Assembly: GCA_947625875.1 (NCBI GenBank)
Contig: CANQQG010000009.1
Location: 1-55,749, forward strand
Length of the DNA stretch: 55,749 bases
Direction of reading: 5' to 3'
DNA from: an uncultured Lachnospiraceae bacterium
GTDB lineage: Bacteria > Bacillota > Clostridia > Lachnospirales > Lachnospiraceae
Shown piece after piece: positions 17,147 to 25,148 of the stretch (position 1 is the first letter of the stretch; each line of letters begins with the position of its first letter). The position numbers and the translations under genes are program-made. Below the pieces are notes generated by a model. It saw only the letters and a program-made list of their open reading frames with translations, had not been told where the DNA came from and ran no database searches.

Positions 17147-17419
17147 ATGAGCGCGGAAGCGGTATTTGTGATTATGACGGGAATCTGTGCGCTGGTGTTG
17201 TTGATCGGATTGTTAAAACGGAAGGCGGCGATTGTTTTAAATTTTCTGGTTCGAACGGTTGTCGGGTGTGCGGCGATCACAATTTTTAACGGATTTTTGC
17301 AAAAACAGGGGATTCCGGTGGCGGCGGGGGTGAATGCGCTGAATCTTTTGACAGTCGGAAGCCTTGGTACAGGCGGCTTTGCGCTGATCTATGGGATTTT
17401 ATTCTATCATTTATTGTAA
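17147..17419 (+). CDS. bofA: BofA-family pro-sigma-K processing regulator
   Basis: This 90-residue membrane protein has three hydrophobic segments and the BofA-typical core FLVRTVVGCAAITIFN, followed by a C-terminal GVNALNLLTVGSLGTGGFAL. In Bacillus, BofA sits in the outer forespore membrane with SpoIVFA and holds the protease SpoIVFB inactive until pro-sigma-K should be cut. In Clostridia the family is common but its partner set is often incomplete. GGCGGAGG precedes the ATG. Its presence suggests, but does not prove, that the host forms spores. The intergenic gap to the divergent DUF2508 gene is 127 nt. Confidence 0.87.
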   Translation: MSAEAVFVIMTGICALVLLIGLLKRKAAIVLNFLVRTVVGCAAITIFNGFLQKQGIPVAAGVNALNLLTVGSLGTGGFALIYGILFYHLL

Positions 17420-17455
17420 ATAATTCACAAAAAACGAAAAATTGCAAAAAAGGGG

Positions 17456-17484
17456 TAGACAAATCAAAAAAAAGCCCGTATAAT
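17456..17484 (+). promoter_or_regulatory. Promoter of the Tad pilus operon
   Basis: TAGACA at 17456-17461 and consensus TATAAT at 17479-17484 are separated by 17 bp. The next genes run to about 27.0 kb with tiny gaps or overlaps, so this promoter may drive the whole operon. Confidence 0.75.
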
Positions 17485-17542
17485 CCTACTTACAAAAGAA
17501 AGCTGATGACACGTATCGGCGGAAAGAAAAAGGAGGGATTCC

Positions 17543-18055
17543 ATTGGAGGTTCTATCTTAATCCTTCTGTTGCTGTTGCTTTGCATGGCAGTATGGATGG
17601 ATTTACAAAGCAGGCGGATCAGTAATCGGCTGATTGTCTGTGGATTGTTACTTGGCTATGTCAGAAATTTATCTGAATATGGCTGGAAAGGAAATTTTTA
17701 TTTCTTTCTGCAAGTATCTGTTCCGATTATCATGTTATATCTTTTATTTCTTATGCATGCGTTTGGCGCAGGCGATATCAAGTTGTTTTCCGTAGTAAGC
17801 TGTTGTATCGGATTGGAAGGTTTTTTTCAGGTATTCGTGTATTCGTTTTTGGCGGGAGCAGTTTTGGCGTTGCTGTTAATGCTTCGCAACCGAAATCTAT
17901 ATGCGCGTCTTCATTATTTTTTCAGCTATGTCAGGATGGTGTACTACACAAAAGCCATAACGGCATATCAGTATGAATCAGATGGAAAGCAAAATTATCT
18001 TCATTTTTCAATAGCAATCTTGGCGGGCTACATATTTTATCTGGGAGGGATGTGA
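17543..18055 (+). CDS. Prepilin peptidase (A24, TadV/CpaA-like), probable ATT start
   Basis: This membrane aspartic protease cuts pilin leader peptides. The two catalytic aspartates are visible: D19 in VWMDLQSRRISN and D78 in the FGAGDIKLF motif. Hydrophobic helices surround them. The first canonical codon in frame is TTG at 17570, but that would remove much of the first helix. AGGAGGG at 17531-17537 instead lies 5 nt before an in-frame ATT at 17543, giving a complete helix (GGSILILLLLLCMA). An overlapping TTG at 17544 would encode only MEVLS. An ATT start is inferred; the TTG at 17570 or ATG at 17585 remain alternatives. It is the first gene of the Tad operon; a second A24 gene lies near the end. 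Confidence 0.85.
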   Translation: MGGSILILLLLLLCMAVWMDLQSRRISNRLIVCGLLLGYVRNLSEYGWKGNFYFFLQVSVPIIMLYLLFLMHAFGAGDIKLFSVVSCCIGLEGFFQVFVYSFLAGAVLALLLMLRNRNLYARLHYFFSYVRMVYYTKAITAYQYESDGKQNYLHFSIAILAGYIFYLGGM

Positions 18056-19153
18056 TTGGAAAAATTAAATCTGGCAGTTATGGGTGGTACGCCTTATATG
18101 AAAAGGCTGGCAGGCTATATCGGCAGCCATGCGCCGGAGTATGTAGAGGTCATACAAGGTACGGACGGGGGAAAGTTTTTAGAATTGATGCAGGGTGTAC
18201 AGCCGGATATTTTGCTTTATGATTTCAGGAAAGGGCAAAAAGAGCCGGATGTCTCCGCGCAGACTTTGAAAATCCATTTATCAGACGGGCGGCCGATGGC
18301 CGGGACAGAAAAGAGCGGGAAAAACAGTGCGGTTATTTTCCGTTACCAAAACGGAGAAGCGATTTTAAGGGAAATCTTTAAGCTCTACCGGAAGTTTTCA
18401 GACAGGGAGTTTTTTTCTGTCACAAGCCCGGGCAGTATCCGGGTAACGGCGGTCTGTGCGTCCGGAGGATATGAAATGCAGATTTTATTTTCTATGGCCT
18501 ATGCGGCGTTTCTCGCAAAAAATTACAAAGTGCTTTTTTTGAATCTGGCGGAATTTTCGGGGATGGATATGCTGTTGGAGGATGCGTCGGAAGAGAGCTT
18601 CAGCGACTGTATTTATGGGATCCGCCAGAAACGGACGCAGTTTTCTTTGCTGTTACAGAGCGCGCTGCATCATACGGATGCGTTTGATTACCTGAAACCG
18701 CCGCAGAATCCGCAGGATTTGTATGAGATGGAAGGCGCGGATATACAGAGGTTTTTTGAGTTCCTGGAAAAAGAAACGGATTACCAGGCGGTTGTCTGCA
18801 ACTGCGGGGCGTGGAATCCGCTCTCTGCCCGGATTTTCAGGCGGAGCCTGCATATTTTATGCCCGGTCAGGGACAACCTGCTGGGGAAATGTCGGAAAGA
18901 GGAATTTATGCGGTATCTTGAAAAAAGAAAGGAAGAGGAACTGCAAAAAAAGATACGGTATGTCAGCCTTCCGGCGGGCGTAACAGGTTACACAAAGGGA
19001 CCAGAAATTATATCATGGTTTTATCATTGCGGGTTTTCTGAAATAATAAAGGATTTGCTCAGGGAAACGGAGGGATGGAATGACACAGGAGATGGAGGGC
19101 GTCAGGCAGCAGATTTTAGACAAAATGGATATGACGCGAGAGATCAGCGATGA
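18056..19153 (+). CDS. TadZ/CpaE-like pilus protein lacking the P-loop lysine
   Basis: This 365-residue protein sits where TadZ is found, between the peptidase and the CpaF ATPase. An N-terminal receiver-like part (VQPDILLYDFRKG near residue 50) is followed by a MinD/ParA-like half. There the expected C-x-x-GG-x-GKS loop reads CASGGYEMQI near residues 137-146, without the catalytic lysine. The rest of the fold remains recognisable, for example VLFLNLAEFSGMD. TadZ localises the Tad apparatus to a cell site, a task that may not need ATP hydrolysis. It starts with TTG directly after the previous stop, behind GGGAGGGA, and overlaps the ATPase gene by 74 nt. Confidence 0.7.
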   Translation: MEKLNLAVMGGTPYMKRLAGYIGSHAPEYVEVIQGTDGGKFLELMQGVQPDILLYDFRKGQKEPDVSAQTLKIHLSDGRPMAGTEKSGKNSAVIFRYQNGEAILREIFKLYRKFSDREFFSVTSPGSIRVTAVCASGGYEMQILFSMAYAAFLAKNYKVLFLNLAEFSGMDMLLEDASEESFSDCIYGIRQKRTQFSLLLQSALHHTDAFDYLKPPQNPQDLYEMEGADIQRFFEFLEKETDYQAVVCNCGAWNPLSARIFRRSLHILCPVRDNLLGKCRKEEFMRYLEKRKEEELQKKIRYVSLPAGVTGYTKGPEIISWFYHCGFSEIIKDLLRETEGWNDTGDGGRQAADFRQNGYDARDQR

Positions 19154-20291
19154 AGAGATGGCGGATCTGATTTATGGGGAAGTCGGGGCGTACAGCCGGT
19201 CAAACGGCCTGTCGGTCAGGCAGCGCGAACAGTTTGAAAAGGAGATTTTTCATTCGCTGCGCAAGCTGGACGCCCTGCAGGAGCTTGTGGACGATCCGTC
19301 TGTCACCGAGATCATGGTAAATGGCGCGGAACATATTTTTTATGAAAAAGGCGGACGTGTCTATCAATGGGACAGGCAGTTTTATTCGAGGGAAAAACTG
19401 GAGGATGTGATTCAGCAGATCGTGGCAGCGGGCAACAAGGTTGTGAATGAGGCAAGCCCGATTGTGGATACAAGGCTGAAAAACGGCTCGAGGGTGAATA
19501 TCGTGCTTGCCCCGATCGCGATTGACGGTTCGGTCATTACAATCCGTAAATTTCCGGAGCGGCCGATGCGGATGCGGCAGCTGATTGATCATGGGGCGAT
19601 TTCAGCCGAAGCGGCGGATTTTTTGAAGACGCTTGTGCAGGCGGGCTATAACATTTTTGTATCCGGCGGGACAGGCGCGGGGAAAACGACATTCTTAAAC
19701 GCGCTGTCTGAGTTTATCCCTTCGGACGAGCGGATCATTACGATTGAGGATTCAGCGGAACTGCAAATTCGTTCTGTGCCAAATCTGGTGCGGCTGGAAA
19801 CGAGGACGGCAAATATGGAAGGCGTGCGGGAGATCAGTATCCGCGATCTGATCCGGACGTCGCTCCGTATGCGTCCTGACCGTATCATTGTCGGGGAATG
19901 CAGGGGCGCGGAGGCTTTGGATATGCTGCAGGCGATGAATACAGGGCATGACGGCAGTCTGAGTACGGGACACGCAAATTCCGCGCAGGATATGTTAAAG
20001 CGGCTGGAAACGATGGTTCTGATGGGGATGGAACTGCCGGTTCCGGCAATCCGCGGGCAGATTGCGTCCGGCATTGATATCCTCATACATCTTGGCAGGA
20101 TGCGCGACCGTTCCAGAAAAGTTTTGTGCATAGAGGAAATCGCAGGGATACAGGATGGGGAGATCCAGCTGCATACGCTGTACCGTTTTGTGGAACAAAA
20201 GGGCGGCGCAAAAGGAAGGGTTCAGGGAATATGGGAAAAAACAGGGAATCTGAAGCGCGACGGAAAGCTGCGGGCGGCAGGCATTGTATAA
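19080..20291 (+). CDS. CpaF/TadA-family pilus assembly ATPase
   Basis: This 403-residue secretion ATPase powers Tad pilus assembly. Walker A is SGGTGAGKTTFLN around residues 195-207. An Asp-box region (IITIEDSAELQI), Walker B region (DRIIVGECRGAEALDML) and His-box region (HDGSLSTGHANS) follow in the order normal for CpaF. The N-terminal domain with DDPSVTEIMVNG (71-82) is characteristic of this branch. The ATG lies behind GGAGGGATGG inside the end of the TadZ-like gene, implying translational coupling. Its own 3' end overlaps tadB by 61 nt. Confidence 0.95.
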   Translation: MTQEMEGVRQQILDKMDMTREISDEEMADLIYGEVGAYSRSNGLSVRQREQFEKEIFHSLRKLDALQELVDDPSVTEIMVNGAEHIFYEKGGRVYQWDRQFYSREKLEDVIQQIVAAGNKVVNEASPIVDTRLKNGSRVNIVLAPIAIDGSVITIRKFPERPMRMRQLIDHGAISAEAADFLKTLVQAGYNIFVSGGTGAGKTTFLNALSEFIPSDERIITIEDSAELQIRSVPNLVRLETRTANMEGVREISIRDLIRTSLRMRPDRIIVGECRGAEALDMLQAMNTGHDGSLSTGHANSAQDMLKRLETMVLMGMELPVPAIRGQIASGIDILIHLGRMRDRSRKVLCIEEIAGIQDGEIQLHTLYRFVEQKGGAKGRVQGIWEKTGNLKRDGKLRAAGIV

Positions 20292-21073
20292 AAAAGAAAA
20301 AAAACAGACAGCGGCCGCAGGCGGAGCAAGGCGTCGTGGATTACCGCCGGTATTCGTTTACGGGAAAAGACAGGCTGCGTATGGCCGCAGAGTATCTGGC
20401 GTTGAGCGGAGGCATTTCTTATTTATTTTACCGTTCGCTGCCGGCCATGCTTTTGTTCTGGCTTGCTTATCCGTTTTACCGCAGACGGAAAAGAAGAAGC
20501 CTGATCAGGCAGCGGCAGGATAAGCTCTGCCATGAATTTAAAGATGCGATCCAATACACAGCGGCGTCTTTGGCGGCAGGGTATTCGATTGAAAATGCAT
20601 TTCGGGAGGCGCATCGGGAAATGCTGGTTCAGTATGGCGCACACGCATTGATGACAGAGGAGCTGCGTTATATCAACCATTGCGTTTCCGTAAATATTCC
20701 GTTAGAGCAGCTTCTGCATGATTTTGCAAACCGCAGCGGGCTGGAAGACGTCCGGAGCTTTTGCGAAGTATTTTCTTTTGCGAAGCGCAGCGGGGGTGAT
20801 TTCATACGCATTATCCGTTTGACGGCGGAGCGCATTATGGAAAAAAACGAACTGATGGAAGAGATTCAGACGGAGATCGCGGGGAGAAAGATGGAGCAGA
20901 CGGTCATGAATTTGATGCCGCTGTTTATCCTGCTGTATGTGGATGTTTCTTTCGGCGGTTATCTGGAAACGCTTTATCACAATGCTTTTGGCATTACCGT
21001 TATGAGCGTATGCCTGGCCGTTTATTTTGGGGCGTTTCTGCTGTCGGAAAAGATAATGGATATTCAGATATGA
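20231..21073 (+). CDS. TadB-like type II secretion F-domain protein
   Basis: This 280-residue inner-membrane platform protein has a basic N-terminal tail of about 35 residues and an N-terminal hydrophobic region (AAEYLALSGGISYLFYRSLP, then AMLLFWLAYPF). A T2SSF domain follows, beginning DAIQYTAASLAAGYSIENAF and including GDFIRIIRLTAERI. Two C-terminal helices follow near residues 225-272. TadB and TadC form the membrane base that converts ATPase motion into pilin insertion. ATG at 20231 behind CAGGGAAT is the best start and makes a 61-nt overlap with the ATPase gene. The following gene begins 13 nt downstream. Confidence 0.87.
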   Translation: MGKNRESEARRKAAGGRHCIKKKKNRQRPQAEQGVVDYRRYSFTGKDRLRMAAEYLALSGGISYLFYRSLPAMLLFWLAYPFYRRRKRRSLIRQRQDKLCHEFKDAIQYTAASLAAGYSIENAFREAHREMLVQYGAHALMTEELRYINHCVSVNIPLEQLLHDFANRSGLEDVRSFCEVFSFAKRSGGDFIRIIRLTAERIMEKNELMEEIQTEIAGRKMEQTVMNLMPLFILLYVDVSFGGYLETLYHNAFGITVMSVCLAVYFGAFLLSEKIMDIQI

Positions 21074-21086
21074 GGCGGGAGGGTTT

Positions 21087-22391
21087 ATGACAGGAAAATT
21101 GCTGTGCCTGCTCCTTATCGGGGCTTGTCTGGCCGGTTTGTTAATTTTATTTTTAACAAAACAGGAAAAACACAAAAAGGATGCCGTAAAGGCGCTGCTG
21201 TTGGCCGCCTGTCTGGGCCTGCTGGCCTGTGTTTCGGAGGAACAGGATTTTCGGCTGGATTCCGGGGACAGGCTGAAACGGAATCCGCCCGGCGGACAGC
21301 CGGAAAGCGAGGAGCTGCGGCTGAATGCAGAGGGTTTGCTGGAAGATTATGATTATACTGTGGAGATCGAAGCGCGGCGACTGACGGGAAAGGATAAGGA
21401 CGCTTTATTGGAAGCGGCTGCGCGGGAGGCCGAAACGGCGTTTCTGGCAGATAACCAATCGCCGGACGATATCCGGTCAGATGTGGCACTGCCAAAGAGC
21501 TTACAGGACGGACAGGTGGACGCCGCATGGGAATTTTCGCCGGAAGGCTGGATCGATGCGGATGGAAAGCTGCAAACGGAGGAATTGGCAGAGGACGGGC
21601 AGCTCATTCATGTTTCCGTAACTTTATCCTATTATGGGGAAAGCAGGGAGCATTTATTCGGGTGTATGCTGTATCCGCCCCAGGTCAGTGAAAAGGACCG
21701 CCTGCTGGCGGCTGTCGCGGGATATTTTGAGCGCGAAAAGCAAAAGCAGGGGGATAACAGCGCATATCTGAAGCTGCCGCAAAGCCTCGAAGGCCATGAG
21801 CTTTTTTGGACGGAAAAGCAGCAGAATACATATCAGATGATCTTATTGCTCGGCATTCTTGCGTCTGTATTGGTTTATGCCAACCATTGGGTAAAGGCGC
21901 AGGAACGGGAAAAACTGCGCAGGCAGGAGCTTTTGCGGCAATATCCGGATATGGTGAGCAAATTATCGCTTTTGCTTGGCGCGGGCATGACGCTGAGCGG
22001 CGCGTGGGGACGGATCGTGCAGAATTATCAGATGCAGCGGAAAAACAGACAGACCGGACAGCAGGAGGTCTATGAACAGATGCTGCTTTCCTACCGGGAA
22101 ATGCAGGACGGGATCGGGGAATTAAAGGTGTATGAGCGTTTTGGCGAACGGTGCGGGCTGCCGCAGTACCGCAAGCTGACGACGATTATAAACCAGAATC
22201 TCAGAAAGGGATCCGCAGGATTGACCGATCTGCTGGAAAAGGAAGTGGCGGAGGCATTTGCGCTCAGGAAAAACCATGCGAAAAAAGCAGGTGAAGAGGC
22301 CGGGACAAGGCTGCTGCTGCCGATGGTTCTGATGCTCTGTATTGTTATGGCGATCATAATTGTGCCTGCGATGGTATCTTTTCAAATGTAG
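21087..22391 (+). CDS. TadC-like platform protein with an extracytoplasmic domain
   Basis: This 434-residue protein occupies the TadC position. Two N-terminal helices (about 1-24 and 36-54) lead into a hydrophilic region of about 190 residues (60-250) that is probably outside the membrane. A helix at 252-272 then precedes a T2SSF-like cytoplasmic part with YPDMVSKLSLLLGAGMTLSG and ELKVYERFGERCGLPQYRKL. A final helix spans about 410-432. Ordinary TadC has no such large extracytoplasmic insertion, so this may sense or bind something outside the cell; that is inference. GGGAGG precedes the ATG. It is the largest departure from a textbook Tad platform here. Confidence 0.78.
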   Translation: MTGKLLCLLLIGACLAGLLILFLTKQEKHKKDAVKALLLAACLGLLACVSEEQDFRLDSGDRLKRNPPGGQPESEELRLNAEGLLEDYDYTVEIEARRLTGKDKDALLEAAAREAETAFLADNQSPDDIRSDVALPKSLQDGQVDAAWEFSPEGWIDADGKLQTEELAEDGQLIHVSVTLSYYGESREHLFGCMLYPPQVSEKDRLLAAVAGYFEREKQKQGDNSAYLKLPQSLEGHELFWTEKQQNTYQMILLLGILASVLVYANHWVKAQEREKLRRQELLRQYPDMVSKLSLLLGAGMTLSGAWGRIVQNYQMQRKNRQTGQQEVYEQMLLSYREMQDGIGELKVYERFGERCGLPQYRKLTTIINQNLRKGSAGLTDLLEKEVAEAFALRKNHAKKAGEEAGTRLLLPMVLMLCIVMAIIIVPAMVSFQM

Positions 22392-22418
22392 ATTAAATAA
22401 TTAAAGGAGGAATTGATA

Positions 22419-22601
22419 ATGAGAAGTTTAAGAGAGTTTTGGAATGAGGAATCGGGCGTTGGGGTTGTAGAGCTGATCCTGATCGTTGTGGTTTTGATCG
22501 GGGTAGTCATTATGTTCAGGAACAGCCTGCGTGAGCTGGTGGAAACAATTTTTAAGACGATTAAGGACGATGCAGGCACAGTGCATGTGGATGAGAAATA
22601 A
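22419..22601 (+). CDS. Flp-type pilin subunit
   Basis: This 60-residue type IVb pilin is a candidate main fibre subunit. A short leader (MRSLREFWNEESG) precedes the hydrophobic assembly helix VGVVELILIVVVLIGVVIMF. Processing after the glycine would leave a mature N-terminus VGVVE with the conserved glutamate at +5, matching the A24 peptidase rule. AAGGAGG sits 8 nt before the ATG. An in-frame TTG at 22413 lies too close to that site. This is a good candidate substrate for the two A24 peptidases in this operon. Confidence 0.9.
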   Translation: MRSLREFWNEESGVGVVELILIVVVLIGVVIMFRNSLRELVETIFKTIKDDAGTVHVDEK

Positions 22602-24180
22602 AGGAAAACAGGCAAGCGTCACTGTTTTTATGAGCCTGCTGCTTATGCTGATCGCGTCGCTGCTGTTTACCCTGCTGGAAGTGTCGCGCTATACAGCGCT
22701 GGGAATGATGGCGGTATTGAACAGCAGATGCGTAACGGAGTCCGTTTTTGCGGAATATCAGCTTCCGGCGTATCAGAATTACCATCTGTTGTTGATGGAT
22801 GGCGGCTATGGGACGGAAAGTCTGGATATCTCTGAAATAAACGCCCGTATGCAGGAACTGGGGCAGGAAAATCTGAATCCTGCGGCGGCGGGCATAGGCG
22901 ATTATACAAATTTTCTGCAGATGGACGTTACAGACAGCAGCGTGGTGCGGTACGAACTGGCGACGGATCAAAACTGCGGCGTTTTGGCGGAGCAGATGGC
23001 TGCTGTTATGAAACAGGAGCTTGCGGCTGATCTGTTAAAAAAAGCCATGGATAAGGTAGCGGATATCCAGGGCTCTGAAAGCCAGGGGGAAACGGCGGAT
23101 GGTTATATCGATGATGCGCTGGATACGTTAGAGCAGGCAAAAGAGCAGGCGGAAAGCGCGGAAGGCGACGCAGACGGCGGGGGTGTGGAGCTTCGTGCCA
23201 GAGGCGGCATACGGCTGGCTTCGCGCGAAATGCCGACGGAGGAACGTCCTGCGGGGGATGCGGAAGAAGCTCCCCCGCAGGACGTGGAAAATCCGATGGA
23301 GGAAGTGAAAAAAGCGCAGTCGTCATTGATCCTGGCGCAGATCCTTCCGTCAGAAACGGGCATATCGGTAAAGCGGACGGATGCGGCGGACGCTGTGGAG
23401 AGACGTGTTCTGAATGTCGGGAATTACGGGGAAGCGCATACGGTTGGCGCGGCGGATAAAATGCTGCTGGTTCAATATTTTGCAAAATATGCGTCCTGTT
23501 ATTCAAAAAAGCCTGATATGCCGCATGCGCTGCAATATGAACAGGAATATCTTCTTTTTGGGAAATATTCGGACGAGGATAATCTTGAAAAGATGGCGGG
23601 ACGGTTACTGCTGCTGCGGGAAGGGGTGGATTTTGCTTACCTGATGACAGATTCCGCAAGGCGGCAGGAAGCGCTTGCGATGGCGACAGCGATCGCGGCG
23701 GCAGCAGGCGTCCCGATGGCGGCAAATGCGATTCAGATGGGACTGCTTGCTTCCTGGGCTTACGCGGAAAGCGTTACGGAGGTGCGCATGCTTTTTTCCG
23801 GCGGGACAATAAAGACGGTAAAAACAGGGGACAGCTGGGGCGTGGGCCTGTCCGAGATCGCGTCTGTTTTAATGGATACGGACAGGAAATCCAAAACGGT
23901 TTCCGGCGGGCAAAGCTATGAGGATTATCTGCAGGTATTTTTGTATCTGGAAAATACGGAAAAGCTGGCGAAACGTTTTGCAGATCTTCTGGAAAAAAAT
24001 CTGCGCCTTTATGATGGGTATGGACAGGTAAAACTGGACTGTATGGTGACGGCGATGGAAACGGAAATGGTTTATCAGGCAAAGCAGGTTTTCCTCTCTT
24101 TTGTAACGATTGAGAACTTGTCAAAAAAGGGTTACGGTTATCGGGAAACGTGTGCATTTTCTTATCTGCATGGGCAGTAG
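22591..24180 (+). CDS. DUF5702 pilus-locus protein
   Basis: This 529-residue protein has a short basic start (MRNKGKQ), then one strong N-terminal helix (ASVTVFMSLLLMLIASLLF), as in DUF5702 proteins found in Tad loci of Clostridia. The rest is an extracytoplasmic region with an acidic, Ala/Glu-rich stretch around residues 190-235 and further helical segments (for example ALAMATAIAAAAGVPM). It may act like the large minor pilins TadF/TadG, but this is inference. It overlaps the pilin gene by 11 nt. ATG at 22585 is an alternative start two codons upstream. Confidence 0.78.
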   Translation: MRNKGKQASVTVFMSLLLMLIASLLFTLLEVSRYTALGMMAVLNSRCVTESVFAEYQLPAYQNYHLLLMDGGYGTESLDISEINARMQELGQENLNPAAAGIGDYTNFLQMDVTDSSVVRYELATDQNCGVLAEQMAAVMKQELAADLLKKAMDKVADIQGSESQGETADGYIDDALDTLEQAKEQAESAEGDADGGGVELRARGGIRLASREMPTEERPAGDAEEAPPQDVENPMEEVKKAQSSLILAQILPSETGISVKRTDAADAVERRVLNVGNYGEAHTVGAADKMLLVQYFAKYASCYSKKPDMPHALQYEQEYLLFGKYSDEDNLEKMAGRLLLLREGVDFAYLMTDSARRQEALAMATAIAAAAGVPMAANAIQMGLLASWAYAESVTEVRMLFSGGTIKTVKTGDSWGVGLSEIASVLMDTDRKSKTVSGGQSYEDYLQVFLYLENTEKLAKRFADLLEKNLRLYDGYGQVKLDCMVTAMETEMVYQAKQVFLSFVTIENLSKKGYGYRETCAFSYLHGQ

Positions 24181-24208
24181 GGACGTTTGGAAAGGCAGGT
24201 GTATCGGG

Positions 24209-25123
24209 ATGTTTCTCCCTCGTCAGATGGGTGACAGGAACTTTACAAATAAATCAGCAAAAATCTCTCTCTTTACGCGTTTAAAAAATTCTCCAGGTAA
24301 GAAAAAACACAGACGGGGAGAAGCATCGCGATGCGCCTGCCGGAGTTTTCCGGCGTCTATTACCCTCGAAACAACGGTTGTACTGCCTTTTTTTGCCTGT
24401 TTTATGGTATTTATATTGTTTTTCTTTCGGATCATGCAGGTGCAGGTCTGTATCGCACAGGCGTTGCAGTATACCGGGCGTACGCTCGCGGCAGAGTGCA
24501 GCGCACAGGCGGCGGATATGGAAGAAAAGGAAGATAGATCGCTGGAAGCCGGGGAAACGGCGGATTTTATAAAAACGAAGGCGATGTTTGGTACGGAACT
24601 GGCAAAGCTTGATTGTCCGTATGGGTTTGTAAGTGGCGGATTGGCAGGGATTCATCTGCTTGGCTCTGATGTGGCGGGAAACTATATTGAATTAAAGGCA
24701 TCGTATCAGATGAAGCTGCCGGTCGGACTGGTCGGGGATATCAGTTACAAGGTTGTGCAGGAAGTAAAATGCCGCAAATGGACGGGATACCAGATCGGGG
24801 AAGATGGGGAGGACAGTGATGCGTGGCTTTATTTTACGGAATATGGGAGCGTGTATCATACGAGCAGAAGCTGTGCATATTTGGATCTGTCGATTTCCGC
24901 CGTTCCCCTTGCGCAGGTTGGCGCGAAGCGGAACCAGGGCGGTGGCATTTATCATCCATGCGAGCTTTGCAATGGTGCGTCGGGCGGCATGGGATATATT
25001 ACAAAATACGGCAGCCGTTACCATACGACGCTTACGTGCAGCGGACTGAAACGCAGTATTTATATGATACGCCGCTCGCAGGCGCAGGGAAAGCCGTTAT
25101 GCAAAAAGTGCGGCGGAAGTTAA
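24209..25123 (+). CDS. TadE-like pseudopilin with C-terminal cysteine modules
   Basis: This 304-residue protein has a basic N-terminus and then the TadE-type segment SITLETTVVLPFFACFMVFI, with the conserved glutamate ahead of the transmembrane helix. A soluble domain follows. The last 90 residues contain two related modules: YGSVYHTSRSCAYLDLSI, later PCELC, and YGSRYHTTLTCSGLKRSI, later CKKC. Each has the spacing of a possible metal site or disulphide pair. AGGTG precedes ATG 24209; an ATG at 24227 is possible. Its helix should be processed or recognised with the pilin set. Confidence 0.78.
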   Translation: MFLPRQMGDRNFTNKSAKISLFTRLKNSPGKKKHRRGEASRCACRSFPASITLETTVVLPFFACFMVFILFFFRIMQVQVCIAQALQYTGRTLAAECSAQAADMEEKEDRSLEAGETADFIKTKAMFGTELAKLDCPYGFVSGGLAGIHLLGSDVAGNYIELKASYQMKLPVGLVGDISYKVVQEVKCRKWTGYQIGEDGEDSDAWLYFTEYGSVYHTSRSCAYLDLSISAVPLAQVGAKRNQGGGIYHPCELCNGASGGMGYITKYGSRYHTTLTCSGLKRSIYMIRRSQAQGKPLCKKCGGS

Positions 25124-25148
25124 AAGTAAAGTAGTTGTGGGAGGATTT

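Noticed and set aside
23006-23725. 239-codon minus-strand Pro-rich frame
   Set aside because: Shadow of the DUF5702 gene with no start signal or family.
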